Below, one piece after another: positions 1 to 9,129 of a DNA stretch of 64,000 bases. A program made the position numbers and the translations under genes. Under the pieces are notes generated by a model, which made no database searches, was not told where the DNA came from, and saw nothing but the letters and a program-made list of their open reading frames with translations. Source of the stretch: Blastopirellula marina (GTDB lineage Bacteria > Planctomycetota > Planctomycetia > Pirellulales > Pirellulaceae); contig NZ_PUHY01000015.1 in NCBI RefSeq assembly GCF_002967765.1, positions 310,001 to 374,000 of the forward strand, in the 5' to 3' direction. The first letter of the stretch is position 1. Each line of letters opens with the position of its first letter.

Positions 1-800
1 AGCGAAGCGACAAGATCGCCAGTAAAGCAGCTGCTATGAAGGCGAACCAAAGGCGCGTCGACTGACGATAGATCGCCCATCGCCAGGACGATTGGTTCCT
101 GCGTTTCATACTTCACATCGTAGACGATGATATCGAATTCGCCGTATTTTGTGGGCAACTTGGCTTCCGCACCACGCTCGACCAGCTTCTCGTTCACGCG
201 ACGATGCGAGATCAATTGCTCGATCGAGATGATCTCCAGATCATGCTTCTTCGCTAACGCGATCAGTTCGTCGCGCGAGGCTCGATCCCCTTCTTCGTTG
301 AGGATCTCACAGAGGGAGGCGGCCGGGGTGAGTCCTGCCATGCGGGCCAGATCGACCGAGGCTTCGGTATGCCCGGCACGTCGTAAGACACCTCCTTCCT
401 TAGCGAGTAGGGGATAAACGTGTCCTGGTCTAACGAAGTCATCTGCGGTCGAATTGGGATCGACCATCGACATGATCGTGTCTGATCGCTCGCGTGCTGT
501 GATTCCCGTACGAGCAGTCTTGTGGTCGATCGGCGTTGTGAAGGCCGTACGCAAAGGAGCGTTGTTGTTCTCGACCAGCGGAGTGAGTTCTAGTCGCTCG
601 CAAATGTCGGGTAGACACGCCGCACAGAGCAGACCCCGCCCTTGAGTGATCATGAAGTTAACGACTTCTGGGGTCGTTTTTTCTGCTGCAGCGACAAAGT
701 CCCCCTCGTTTTCCCGGTCTTCCGCATCGACCACAATGATGACTTTTCCGGCTTTGATCGCGTCGACGGCCGCCTGGACGGTGGAGAAACGGTGAGTCAC
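1..800 (-). CDS. ribBA: RibBA: 3,4-dihydroxy-2-butanone 4-phosphate synthase / GTP cyclohydrolase II (3' part cut by window edge)
   Basis: Bifunctional riboflavin-pathway enzyme. The RibB half makes 3,4-dihydroxy-2-butanone 4-phosphate from ribulose 5-phosphate; the RibA half opens GTP. About 266 codons are visible. Residues 1-205 are the RibB domain, with the acidic metal/substrate motif DAEDRENEGD near residue 25 and GHTEASVDL near residue 143. The RibA domain then begins, and RLHSSCFTGD, which carries the first zinc-type Cys, lies just before the window edge. The start is GTG at 800, chosen because AGGAGA lies 8-13 bases upstream and the ribB motif follows at the normal distance. No FMN-riboswitch consensus is visible in the 140 bp upstream. 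The gene is divergent from the hydrolase at 952. The rest of RibA lies outside the window, so its completeness cannot be judged. Confidence 0.95.
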   Translation of the reverse strand, partial: MTHRFSTVQAAVDAIKAGKVIIVVDAEDRENEGDFVAAAEKTTPEVVNFMITQGRGLLCAACLPDICERLELTPLVENNNAPLRTAFTTPIDHKTARTGITARERSDTIMSMVDPNSTADDFVRPGHVYPLLAKEGGVLRRAGHTEASVDLARMAGLTPAASLCEILNEEGDRASRDELIALAKKHDLEIISIEQLISHRRVNEKLVERGAEAKLPTKYGEFDIIVYDVKYETQEPIVLAMGDLSSVDAPLVRLHSSCFTGDLVAS

Positions 801-951
801 GGGAAGCAGTCTCCTGAAAACTTGGGGCAATGCCGATTAAAAAAGGGATGCCCTTCGCGACCTTCGGGGTTAATAATTGGGCTAGATCGGCGGAATAACT
901 CATTATAGGAACCGTAGATTCGCGGCATAGTTCACCTTGACGGAGTCCCAT

Positions 952-1791
952 GTGACTGGTTGGAAAATAACATCATTCGCGGCGATTACGTTGCTCGTCT
1001 GCGGGGCATTCGCCCGGGCCGAGGAGCTTGCCGTGCGAATGGTCCCAAATCAGCTAATTGCAGAACGGGCAGACAAGACCCTGCGGGCTGATGTGTACCT
1101 TCCCGCTGGCGAAGGTCCGTTTCCTGCCGTGTTGATGATTCATGGTGGTGCGTGGGCTGGCGGCTCGCGAAGCAACATGGCGGGCAACGCCTTATTTCTC
1201 GCAAATAACGGCTACGCAGTCGCTTCGATTTCCTATCGATTCGCACCCAGCCACGTGTTCCCGGCTCAGTTAGAAGATTGCCGAGAAGGCTTAAAATGGC
1301 TGGTCGAACACGCGGAGCAGTTCCATATCGATACCAATCGAATTGCAAGTTGGGGGCACTCGGCCGGAGGTCACTTAGCCTGCCTAGTGGCTGCAACCGA
1401 TGCTGAGAAAGATCCTGAGGCTCCTCAACTGAAAGCAGTGGTCGCAGGAGCGGCACCATGCGACTTCACGAACGAACCGCTGGAAAGCCGGCGTCTGTCG
1501 TTCTTCCTGGGGGGCTCCAGAGCCGAAAAGCCGGGCGCGTACGTCATGGCTTCGCCCATTTCGCATGTGACCGCCAAGTGTCCGCCGATCTTTTTCTTCC
1601 ATGGGACAGAAGACAATGTGGTGCCGATCGAGGAAGCTCAGGTGATGCACGACAAATTGTCGAGTCTTGGTATACCGACCGTTTTCTACAAATCTCAGGG
1701 CCGAGGTCATATCGGTAGCCTGATCGATCCGGAGGCCCGTCGAGAGGCATTGAAATTCCTCGACGGACAGCTCAAACTCGGTGGGTCGTAA
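952..1791 (+). CDS. Secreted alpha/beta hydrolase (esterase/lipase, BD-FAE/HSL-like)
   Basis: A 279-residue alpha/beta-hydrolase with an N-terminal signal peptide (hydrophobic residues about 5-20, ending ...FARAEE). It has the oxyanion-hole motif HGGAW near residue 65, the nucleophile elbow GHSAGGH near residue 140, the late acidic residue in HGTEDNVVP, and the catalytic His in GRGHIG. This layout fits carboxylesterases of the BD-FAE/acetyl-esterase type, so it is probably a periplasmic esterase; the substrate is unknown. The start is taken as GTG 952, with GGAG at 942-945. An in-frame TTG at 937 would add five residues but lacks a ribosome site. It is a single gene, with a 123-bp gap to the next. 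Confidence 0.85.
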   Translation: MTGWKITSFAAITLLVCGAFARAEELAVRMVPNQLIAERADKTLRADVYLPAGEGPFPAVLMIHGGAWAGGSRSNMAGNALFLANNGYAVASISYRFAPSHVFPAQLEDCREGLKWLVEHAEQFHIDTNRIASWGHSAGGHLACLVAATDAEKDPEAPQLKAVVAGAAPCDFTNEPLESRRLSFFLGGSRAEKPGAYVMASPISHVTAKCPPIFFFHGTEDNVVPIEEAQVMHDKLSSLGIPTVFYKSQGRGHIGSLIDPEARREALKFLDGQLKLGGS

Positions 1792-1914
1792 TTGGCCTGG
1801 GAACCGTTTCTCGCCGAGGCATCGAACCGGATGTGATTTCTCTGGTCATCACTCGAATCGCGTCCATACACCTGGTTTGCGGACGGCAAGCCCACTTGAG
1901 ATGGCAGGAAATGC

Positions 1915-2796
1915 ATGAGTGACGCGGCAAGCCAAGGGCCAGGACTCGATGTCGAAGAATACATCGAGCAGCAGCACTTCTTTCAGGGCGTTCAATCGGG
2001 ATTAGATGACAATCGTCCGATGCAAGACATCCTGAAGTCGATGCGTGACGAGATTCTCGTGACCACCAAGTTGCCGATGGCGATCGACTATCTGGCCGCC
2101 GAATTGCGCCACAGCGGCCTATTTTACCCAGCGATGAAGCGTTTGGCTCACTATTTTACGGGGTTTCAAACGTTCATTGTGGAGTCGTCGGAAGACGATC
2201 GAGGAAAGTTCGATTTCTTGTCGGGACTTGAAATCTTAAAACTGGAGGCCAAGCTGCGGGCCGAGCATATCTCGGCTCAGAGCTTGTTTCTCTATCAGTT
2301 CGAGACCATTTGTCGGCATCGTTTGAAGTACGATCAGGGATTCGCCGCAATGGCATCCGATCCGATGTACGACGAACATTGGCGGCGATTTTTGGAGATC
2401 AATCGCCGAAGAGTCGGGCTGATCGATATCGCCGACATGATTTATACCCGTAGCGAGCATTACATTACGCAGCAGATTCGTCGTGGCGGCAATTTGCCTG
2501 GCTCGGACTTTCCTCCCCTTTTTGGTGAACGCGAAGGTCGGATTGCGCTGGCCAATCGGAAACGTGATCCGCTACTGCTCTTTTCCGCTTTGCAGCGTCA
2601 GATGGGCTACCCCAAGGTGCCGGTCAAGCGGAAGGTAGATGAGGCCCAGTTCCTGATTCCGCAGATGATGCGACGAATGGAACGGTTGGAAGCACGCATC
2701 AAGTTACTGGAAGACGAAAATCGTGGCGGCATCGATCTGACTAAGTTCTATCAGTCCGATAAGGGGGCCCCTAATTTCGATGATTTCGGGGACTGA
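1915..2796 (+). CDS. Conserved hypothetical protein with C-terminal coiled coil
   Basis: A soluble 293-residue protein with no signal peptide or membrane segment. It is mostly helical by composition, with many charged residues and Met/Leu-rich stretches, and has a short predicted coiled coil at about residues 245-270 (MMRRMERLEARIKLLEDEN). I do not recognise a family. The length, even codon use and good start context support a real gene, and similar hypothetical proteins occur in planctomycetes (recollection, not searched). It stands alone: the next 815 bp downstream holds no convincing gene. No function is proposed. Confidence 0.75.
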   Translation: MSDAASQGPGLDVEEYIEQQHFFQGVQSGLDDNRPMQDILKSMRDEILVTTKLPMAIDYLAAELRHSGLFYPAMKRLAHYFTGFQTFIVESSEDDRGKFDFLSGLEILKLEAKLRAEHISAQSLFLYQFETICRHRLKYDQGFAAMASDPMYDEHWRRFLEINRRRVGLIDIADMIYTRSEHYITQQIRRGGNLPGSDFPPLFGEREGRIALANRKRDPLLLFSALQRQMGYPKVPVKRKVDEAQFLIPQMMRRMERLEARIKLLEDENRGGIDLTKFYQSDKGAPNFDDFGD

Positions 2797-3611
2797 TAGC
2801 ATCTCTTTGCCCGCCGCCCGCGGGTGCCGAAAAGTGTCCACCGAGTGGTAAGAGACGCCTAAATTGGATATGTGTGTCCATTTTTGGTGGTAATTGCGGT
2901 AATTTCTCCCTATTTTGCCCGTGTTCTCCTGGACGTCTTGTTCTCCGCCAGGGGGGAGATTGATAGACTATAGGTGTGCGTGAACCCCGAAAAATCGGCA
3001 TAACCGGCAAATTTGTCACAGAAACGATAGGGGCCTCGTCGAAATCACATTTAGTAAATGCCGTTGCGATGGCAATGTGTTTCGGAAACCATCAGACAGA
3101 TTGAAGGCGGATCGTTGCCAAAGAGGGCAGGGATCAATCGGCTTTTTCAGAGGCCATGAAGACCAAAAGGGATTTCGTCCGGCAGAACGCTGACGGGGAT
3201 TCTGTCCACCACAGCACGGTGTGCGGTATCGCCGTGGTAGCCATGCTGTCACCTGAGGACGCTTCGAGGGTAGCCCTTCAAAGCGACACTCATTCTGCGG
3301 AATCAGGTCTTCACGCCCGATTTGCCGATTGCCTTGATTCGCAACTGTTTGATGCCCAGCGGATCGGTGCCTGCCGTCTTTTCAGCCAGCGGCTATCCCA
3401 GATCGGGATGGCTTCCAGCCCAAATTGCGTGGCGGACATTCATAACATTTGGTTAAGTAGTCACTCGCGAATTTTCGCATCGTTCACAGCTTCGCCAGCA
3501 TCGCAAGGTCAGCGCCTTAACGCTATCCGATCTGCGCTCATTAGTCGCAGGCATCGCGATCTTCATAAATTCAATAGCAATCCAGTTGTTCCTCGGATAC
3601 CCCGATAGATC
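2797..3611. other. Long gene-free stretch upstream of korA; possible structured leader
   Basis: No open frame here looks coding; those present are Ser/Arg-rich and lack a ribosome site. Several short hairpins are visible. One is the arm CTCCTGG at about 2925 against CCAGGGGGA near 2950. Another is CCACCAC/GTGGTAG around 3208-3240. A third is GCTATCCC/GGGATGGC around 3391-3412. A long leader, an sRNA or decayed DNA are all possible. Confidence 0.4.
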
Positions 3612-5477
3612 ATGTCCACCACTACCGAAAATACGACTGCCCTCAAAGACGTTCAGCCCCTGGAAGAAGCCACCGTACGCTTCTGTGGCGACTCTGGGGA
3701 CGGGATGCAGTTGGCCGGGACTCAATTCTCGAACACTTCAGCACTCGCTGGGAACGATATCGCGACGTTCCCAGACTTCCCGGCTGAAATCCGCGCCCCG
3801 CGTGGAACATTGGCCGGGGTGAGCGGATTTCAGATTCACTTTGCTTCCCATGATATCTTTACACCGGGTGAGACGGTCGACGCCCTGGTGGCGATGAACC
3901 CGGCTGCCCTAAAGACGAATCTGGGCGATCTCCGCCGTAACGGCGTGCTGATCATTAACAGCGACGCGTTCGATAAGAAGGCCCTTGGCCAAGCGGGTTA
4001 CGAGTCCAATCCGATCGACGACGATTCGCTGAGCGGATTCCAAGTGTTCGCTGTGCCAATGACCAGCATGACCCGTGGTGCAGTCGACGGGCTCGATCTC
4101 AGTGTGAAAGAGGCAGACCGCTGCCGGAACTTCTTCGCGATGGGTTTGGTCTTCTGGTTGTACGGTCGATCGATGGAGCCGACCCTGCGTTTCATCGACG
4201 CAAAGTTCTCGAAGTTGCCTTCTATCGCAGAAGCCAACCGCCGCGCGATCAAGGCTGGTTACAACTTCGGTGAAACGACCGACGCATTCCGTAGCAGTTA
4301 CAAAGTCGATAAGGCCAAGCTGCCACCAGGTACCTATCGCAACATGACCGGCAACCAGGCATTGGCTTGGGGCTTGATGAGTGCTGCGAAGCTGAGCGAA
4401 AAGAAGCTGTTTTTGGGTTCCTATCCCATTACGCCTGCCAGCGATATTTTGCACGAACTGAGCAAGTACAAAAACTTCGACGTGCTGACCTTCCAAGCGG
4501 AAGATGAGATTGCGGCCGTTTGTGCGGCGATAGGAGCGGCTTACGGTGGCCAAATGGCACTCACCACGACCAGCGGTCCTGGTATGGCGTTGAAGGGCGA
4601 AGCGATGGGCTTGGCCATGATGTTGGAATTGCCGCTTGTGATCGTCGACGTACAGCGTGGTGGTCCAAGCACGGGTCTGCCGACCAAGACGGAACAAGCC
4701 GACTTGCTACAAGCAATGTTTGGTCGGAACGGCGAGTCTCCCATTCCGGTCATCGCAGCTCGCAGCCCAGCAGATTGCTTTGACGTCGCAATTGAAGCTT
4801 GGCGAATCGCAACACGGTTCATGACGCCAATCATCATCCTGACCGATGGTTATATCGCCAACGGTAGCGAGCCATGGCGTATCCCGAACGTGGCGGACCT
4901 GCCTAAGATCGAGATTAAGCATCCAGGCCCGCGGAACGAAGAAGATCCACCATTTATGGCCTACCAGCGTGATGAGCAATTGGCTCGACCTTGGGCGATC
5001 CCTGGTACGCCCGGCTTAATGCATCGCGTGGGCGGTCTCGAAAAACAGGATGGTACCGGAAACGTCAGCTACGATCCGCAAAACCACCAGCACATGGTGA
5101 ATACGCGTGCGAAGAAGGTCGCCAATATTGCTGATTTCGTTCCCCAACAAGAGGTTATGGGAGCGGAGAGTGGCAAGGTTTTGGTCCTAAGCTGGGGCGG
5201 TACCTACGGTGCCTGCCGTACGGCTGTCGCTCGCCTTCAGGCCGAAGGAAAAGAGGTCAGCCACGCTCACCTCCGCTACTTAAATCCGTTCCCTCGAAAC
5301 CTGGGAACCTTGTTGGCCAGCTTTGATAAGGTGTTGATCCCTGAATTGAACATGGGGCAACTTCGCATCTTGATTCGCGATAAATACTTGGTCGATGCGG
5401 CGGGCCTGAACAAAGTGCAAGGTAAGCCTTTCACCACCACCGAGATCGCCGAGAAGATCGAGTCGCTGCTCGCTTAA
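3612..5477 (+). CDS. korA: 2-oxoacid:ferredoxin oxidoreductase, fused gamma-alpha subunit (KorA)
   Basis: The large subunit of a two-subunit 2-oxoglutarate/2-oxoacid:ferredoxin oxidoreductase, which makes acyl-CoA and reduced ferredoxin from a 2-oxoacid and CoA. In the 621 residues, the gamma domain (about 20-215) comes first, beginning FCGDSGDGMQLAGT. The pyrimidine-binding alpha domain (about 245-450) follows, with the hallmark YPITPASDILHEL. The C-terminal transketolase-like part covers about 510-610. The gamma-alpha order and length match the KorAB class rather than four-subunit or single-chain pyruvate enzymes. The korB gene follows after a short gap. The real substrate (2-oxoglutarate or another 2-oxoacid) cannot be read from sequence. 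This is a cytoplasmic TCA-cycle enzyme by family. Confidence 0.95.
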   Translation: MSTTTENTTALKDVQPLEEATVRFCGDSGDGMQLAGTQFSNTSALAGNDIATFPDFPAEIRAPRGTLAGVSGFQIHFASHDIFTPGETVDALVAMNPAALKTNLGDLRRNGVLIINSDAFDKKALGQAGYESNPIDDDSLSGFQVFAVPMTSMTRGAVDGLDLSVKEADRCRNFFAMGLVFWLYGRSMEPTLRFIDAKFSKLPSIAEANRRAIKAGYNFGETTDAFRSSYKVDKAKLPPGTYRNMTGNQALAWGLMSAAKLSEKKLFLGSYPITPASDILHELSKYKNFDVLTFQAEDEIAAVCAAIGAAYGGQMALTTTSGPGMALKGEAMGLAMMLELPLVIVDVQRGGPSTGLPTKTEQADLLQAMFGRNGESPIPVIAARSPADCFDVAIEAWRIATRFMTPIIILTDGYIANGSEPWRIPNVADLPKIEIKHPGPRNEEDPPFMAYQRDEQLARPWAIPGTPGLMHRVGGLEKQDGTGNVSYDPQNHQHMVNTRAKKVANIADFVPQQEVMGAESGKVLVLSWGGTYGACRTAVARLQAEGKEVSHAHLRYLNPFPRNLGTLLASFDKVLIPELNMGQLRILIRDKYLVDAAGLNKVQGKPFTTTEIAEKIESLLA

Positions 5478-5533
5478 CAAAACACCTCACATTCCCAATT
5501 GCATATATTCCCATGATAGAGAAGCAATCCACC

Positions 5534-6553
5534 ATGGCATCCGCAGAATTGCCCGTTTTGAAGCCCGCGGACTACGGCACCGATCAGGACGTGCGTTGGT
5601 GCCCCGGCTGCGGTGACTATTCGATTTTGGCCCAGATGAAGAAGGTCATGTCGAACCTCAACATGAGCCGCGAAGACACCGTCTTTGTCAGCGGTATCGG
5701 TTGCAGTAGTCGTTTTCCGTACTACATGAACACCTACGGCATGCACAGCGTGCACGGTCGTGCCCCGGCATTTGCAACCGGTCTGAAGTCTTCGCGACAA
5801 GATCTGACCGTTTTCGTGATAACTGGTGACGGCGACGCGTTGTCGATCGGTGGTAACCATCTGATGCACGTGCTGCGTCGTAATGTCAATCTGAACATCA
5901 TTTTGTTCAACAACCGGATTTACGGACTGACGAAGGGGCAGTACTCGCCAACGTCTGAAAAGGGCAAGGTTACCAAGAGTACGCCGATGGGGGCGATCGA
6001 TAATCCGATTCATCCGTTGTCGGTGGCGATTTCGTGCGAAGCGACCTTTGTTGCTCGTTCGATTGACGTGCACATCAAGCACTTGGCCCAAACTCTGGAA
6101 CGTGCTGTCGCCCATAAGGGAGTTTCGTTCGTCGAGGTTTACCAAAACTGCAACGTATTCAACGACGGTGCTTACAAGTGGGCGACCGATAAAGACACGA
6201 AGATGGAAACCGTGCTCGAGCTTGAACATGGCAAACCGCTCATCTTCGGGAAAGATCGCGACAAGGGAATCCGCCTGCATGGAATGACCCCTGAAGTAGT
6301 CGAATTGGGCAAGGGTATCAGTGAAGACGATCTGCTGTTCCACGACGAAAAGACCGCCGACCCGACACTAGCCTACCTGTTAACGCGGATGTCGCATCCT
6401 GAATTCCCTGAGCCGATCGGCGTACTGCGTGATATCGACGCCCCTTGCTATGACGACGCGATCAACTATCAAGTTAGCCAAGCCAAGGAAACCCGCGGCG
6501 AGGCCAGCTTGGATAAGTTATTCAACTCAGGCGATACCTGGGTCGTCGAATAA
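5534..6553 (+). CDS. korB: 2-oxoacid:ferredoxin oxidoreductase beta subunit (KorB)
   Basis: The thiamine-diphosphate-binding partner of KorA. RWCPGCGDYSIL near residue 20 carries two of the cluster-type Cys residues. GDGDALSIGGNHLMH near residue 96 is the ThDP/Mg motif, followed by NNRIYGLTKGQ. The next Cys residues lie around 170-206. At about 339 residues it has normal KorB length. The start is placed at ATG 5534, where AGAGAAG lies about 9 bases upstream. An in-frame ATG at 5513 would add seven residues but has no ribosome site. It lies 56 bp downstream of korA on the same strand and ends before a strong terminator, so korA-korB is a two-gene transcript. Confidence 0.95.
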   Translation: MASAELPVLKPADYGTDQDVRWCPGCGDYSILAQMKKVMSNLNMSREDTVFVSGIGCSSRFPYYMNTYGMHSVHGRAPAFATGLKSSRQDLTVFVITGDGDALSIGGNHLMHVLRRNVNLNIILFNNRIYGLTKGQYSPTSEKGKVTKSTPMGAIDNPIHPLSVAISCEATFVARSIDVHIKHLAQTLERAVAHKGVSFVEVYQNCNVFNDGAYKWATDKDTKMETVLELEHGKPLIFGKDRDKGIRLHGMTPEVVELGKGISEDDLLFHDEKTADPTLAYLLTRMSHPEFPEPIGVLRDIDAPCYDDAINYQVSQAKETRGEASLDKLFNSGDTWVVE

Positions 6554-6582
6554 TTCGCGAGCAGATCTACGGCAGTAAAAAC

Positions 6583-6617
6583 AAGAGTCGGCTTAATGCG
6601 AAGGCCGACTCTTTTTA
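6583..6617 (+). terminator. Rho-independent terminator of korAB
   Basis: A perfect 10-bp stem (AAGAGTCGGC at 6583-6592 against GCCGACTCTT at 6604-6613) with an 11-nt loop. It is followed by a T run at 6612-6616, 30 bp after the korB stop. Confidence 0.85.
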
Positions 6618-6814
6618 CGCGCGTTCGCAACTGAATTCAGGTTGGCCAGTTGTAGCGGTTTCAACGACGCCCCGCTTTTCACGCTAGCGGGATCTCTGCG
6701 GTTCCGATAATTGTGACAACGAACGATTCAAACATCGATGCAGCGCGACCGCGTTGCCGTCGGTCCTTGTTTACCGGCGAAAAGGATTGTCACGGAGGGA
6801 AAGGGAATCTTGCC

Positions 6815-7018
6815 ATGTGGCGCTCGCTATTTTTGGCAGTCGGGATCACGCTGATTATCGTCGGGGCTGAATGCCTGGTCGTCGATTCGGCCATGATGGC
6901 CAGCGACGGCGGTCCCAAACCATTCACGCCGCCCGATTGGGCCCCCTGGAGCATGATGTCGAGCGGTGCGATCGTGATCCTTTATAGCTTCACCATTCCC
7001 AAGCGGATGAATGGTTAG
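6815..7018 (+). CDS. Small two-helix membrane protein
   Basis: A 67-residue protein beginning MWRSLFLAVG. The first hydrophobic segment covers about residues 2-20 (possibly a signal anchor), and the second about 45-61. Between them is a Pro/Trp-rich loop, TPPDWAPWS. The start is ATG 6815, with GGAGGGAAAGGG at 6794-6805 as ribosome site. An upstream in-frame extension from about 6713 has no hydrophobic or conserved character and is rejected. Short proteins of this pattern occur widely in planctomycetes (recollection); the function is unknown. It is an isolated gene, 260 bp after korB. Confidence 0.75.
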   Translation: MWRSLFLAVGITLIIVGAECLVVDSAMMASDGGPKPFTPPDWAPWSMMSSGAIVILYSFTIPKRMNG

Positions 7019-7098
7019 CGTTAAGAGTGTCGCTCTTTGCGATTCGTCTTCAAGCAAACGTGATCGCCAGTTTCAATCATCCAGTTTCGCAACAAAAA

Positions 7099-7123
7099 AC
7101 GGCGACCGCATAGCGGCCGCCGT
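7099..7123 (-). terminator. Terminator for the minus-strand coiled-coil gene
   Basis: An 11-bp hairpin with one mismatch (ACGGCG/CGCCGT with CCGC/GCGG inside) and a 3-nt loop. On the minus strand it is followed by six T residues (plus-strand A run 7094-7099). It lies 72 bp past the stop codon of the gene at 7195-8853. Confidence 0.75.
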
Positions 7124-7194
7124 CTGTGGCTCTTCTGAACTAATTTTCTCTGATCCCTGAAAGCTTTCAGGGCGTGAAGGGTTCTAACCGATCG

Positions 7195-8853
7195 TTATCG
7201 ACCTTCCCGAACGCGGTTGAAGTATTCTTCGGCGTTCTTCTGGTGATCCTTCGAGAGACGTGTCTCGGTTAACGCGTCGCCACCCAGAGAAGATTCCGAT
7301 TCCATTGCGGCTTTGATGTCGATCAGCGTACGGCCAGCTTTGTTCTTGCCGTCTACATAGTCGACGATCACACCCTTACCATTCTTAGGATCGGCACGCA
7401 CTTGCGAGTCGTATGATCCGGTCGCATTTTCTTCTTCAGGGCGGTCACCTTGTCCTTGCCCCTTGCCAAGTCCATTGCCCATTCCTTGGCGTCCCATCAT
7501 GCCTTGCTGGCCCATCATCCCGGGCTGACCGTTCTGGCAGGCCTTGCACATCTGGTCGCGGGCCATTTCCATTTGGTCCATGGCTTCATCTAGCATTTCC
7601 AGTTCATCAAGCTGAGCTTGCAGGTCTTGCATCTCTTGGGCCATCTTATTCAGCTGGTCCGCAGCAGCTTGTTGTTGGCCGTTGGCCATCTGTTCGGCGG
7701 CCTTTGCCAGTTGATCGCCCATTTCCTGCATACGCTGCATTTGGGCGTCCTGCATGCCCATTTGGTCGAGCTGCTTCTGAAGTCGTTCCGCTTCCTTTTG
7801 GTCACCGGCCTGCTGGGCTTGTTTGATTTGCTCTTGCAAAGCCTTCTTGGCGTCTGCATGGGCTTTAGCCATCTCTTGCAGCTTCTTGCCCATCTCACCA
7901 AGTTGCTTTTGGAGCTGTTCCTTTTCTTCTTTGGTTAACTGATCGTTGTTCAGTTTGTTCTGCAAATCTTTCATCGCCTGCATGGCGTCTTTCAAGTCGC
8001 CTTTCTGCATGGCTTTGGCCAGCTCTTCGGCTGGGCCACCTTTCAGCATGTCTTTCAAGGCTTCCAGTTTCTTCTTGAAGTCTTCACTCGAAGCCAGTTC
8101 GTCGCGACGTTTCTTCAGTTCCTTGGCCAGATCGTTCAATTCGAGCAAGGTTTCCTTCTGTTCGACCTTATCTTTCTTGGCGATGTCCTTGGTGCCTTCT
8201 TCCAGCTTGCGGAACAACTCTTCCGCCTCCTTGAGACCTTTTTCTTCGGCTTTCTTCTTTCGCTCTTCGAGTTCCTTACGCAACTGGTCTGCCGTTTTCT
8301 TGACGACCTTGGTTTGCTCAGGATCGAGCTTGCCCGTATTGGCTTCCGCCGTATTGGGATCAATCACGGCATCAGGCACGAAGAGAGCGATCAACAAGGC
8401 ACCCGCCATAACCAGAATAGGCGTCAACCCGCCCCAACCGCTGCGGATGGGAAAACGCTCGGTCACATCGATCCGTTCGACTTGGTGAGCCGCATCATTC
8501 ATCAAGGCTTGGCCCCACTGGGTTTGACGCGACTCTTCGTCGAGTGACAACGAACTGGAAACGCGTTCCTTTAGTCCATACCGGATATCGACTTCAATGG
8601 CAGCTGCCAACGAGGAAGCTCGTTTGACGTAAGTCCAGGTGCTGGCCGCGATCAGACCCGCAGCAGCGGCGCCACCGATCCAGCTCCACATCCAGATGAA
8701 TGGATCGACCCCGAGATGCCAGATTTTCGGAACGATCACCGCAACAGCGGCTAAGCTCATGGTGATAGAGAGGCAGATGATCAGCCTTCCTACGAATTGC
8801 TGTAAGATCATTCGCCATTGGGCTTTACGAACGTGCTTTTGCAACGTATCCAT
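7195..8853 (-). CDS. Large membrane-anchored coiled-coil protein
   Basis: A 552-residue protein. Hydrophobic helices lie at about 20-45, 52-72 and 145-165. A very long Lys/Glu/Gln-rich coiled coil covers about 185-440, then comes a Gly/Met/Gln linker with MMGQQG-type repeats (about 440-475), then a short conserved tail. The composition and layout resemble DUF4175-like low-complexity membrane proteins, but the family assignment is tentative. The first 180 residues contain the conserved-looking part (TTG-free ATG start, signal anchor). The coiled coil probably projects from the membrane and scaffolds or spans the envelope; this is inference. It is transcribed alone and has its own terminator at 7099-7123. 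Confidence 0.8.
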   Translation of the reverse strand: MDTLQKHVRKAQWRMILQQFVGRLIICLSITMSLAAVAVIVPKIWHLGVDPFIWMWSWIGGAAAAGLIAASTWTYVKRASSLAAAIEVDIRYGLKERVSSSLSLDEESRQTQWGQALMNDAAHQVERIDVTERFPIRSGWGGLTPILVMAGALLIALFVPDAVIDPNTAEANTGKLDPEQTKVVKKTADQLRKELEERKKKAEEKGLKEAEELFRKLEEGTKDIAKKDKVEQKETLLELNDLAKELKKRRDELASSEDFKKKLEALKDMLKGGPAEELAKAMQKGDLKDAMQAMKDLQNKLNNDQLTKEEKEQLQKQLGEMGKKLQEMAKAHADAKKALQEQIKQAQQAGDQKEAERLQKQLDQMGMQDAQMQRMQEMGDQLAKAAEQMANGQQQAAADQLNKMAQEMQDLQAQLDELEMLDEAMDQMEMARDQMCKACQNGQPGMMGQQGMMGRQGMGNGLGKGQGQGDRPEEENATGSYDSQVRADPKNGKGVIVDYVDGKNKAGRTLIDIKAAMESESSLGGDALTETRLSKDHQKNAEEYFNRVREGR

Positions 8854-9129
8854 CAGCGTCGTCCCTATTTAATTCGATGCAATTCGGGGGGGCTCTTGCC
8901 TACCTATTCGTATACAAGAGGAGTTCATTGTTAAGTGTACCGGATTGGAAGCGGAAAGATCCACTGATTTTCCATCCAAAATGGATGCAACGGCGTTTAA
9001 ATTGCAGTGTTTAACCCTTGATAGTCCCGGTTAAATCAAGGAAGGCACCTTGTTTCTACCTTTACGACGTTGCTTGAAGGGAAGAAGATTCTTGCTTTCA
9101 GCGATTAGGCAGACAGAATTGAAGAATCT

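Noticed and set aside
801-940. FMN riboswitch before ribBA
   Set aside because: The 140 bp upstream of ribBA do not contain the conserved RFN-element segments; no such fold was found by eye.
3156-3608. A 150-residue open frame before korA
   Set aside because: It is Ser/Arg/His-rich, lacks a ribosome site and recognised motif, and ends at the korA start. It looks like chance.
7195-8853. CRISPR or tandem DNA repeat in the Lys/Glu/Gln-rich region
   Set aside because: The repetitiveness is at protein level (coiled coil and Met/Gln/Gly linker) with varied codons; no regular DNA repeat-spacer structure exists.
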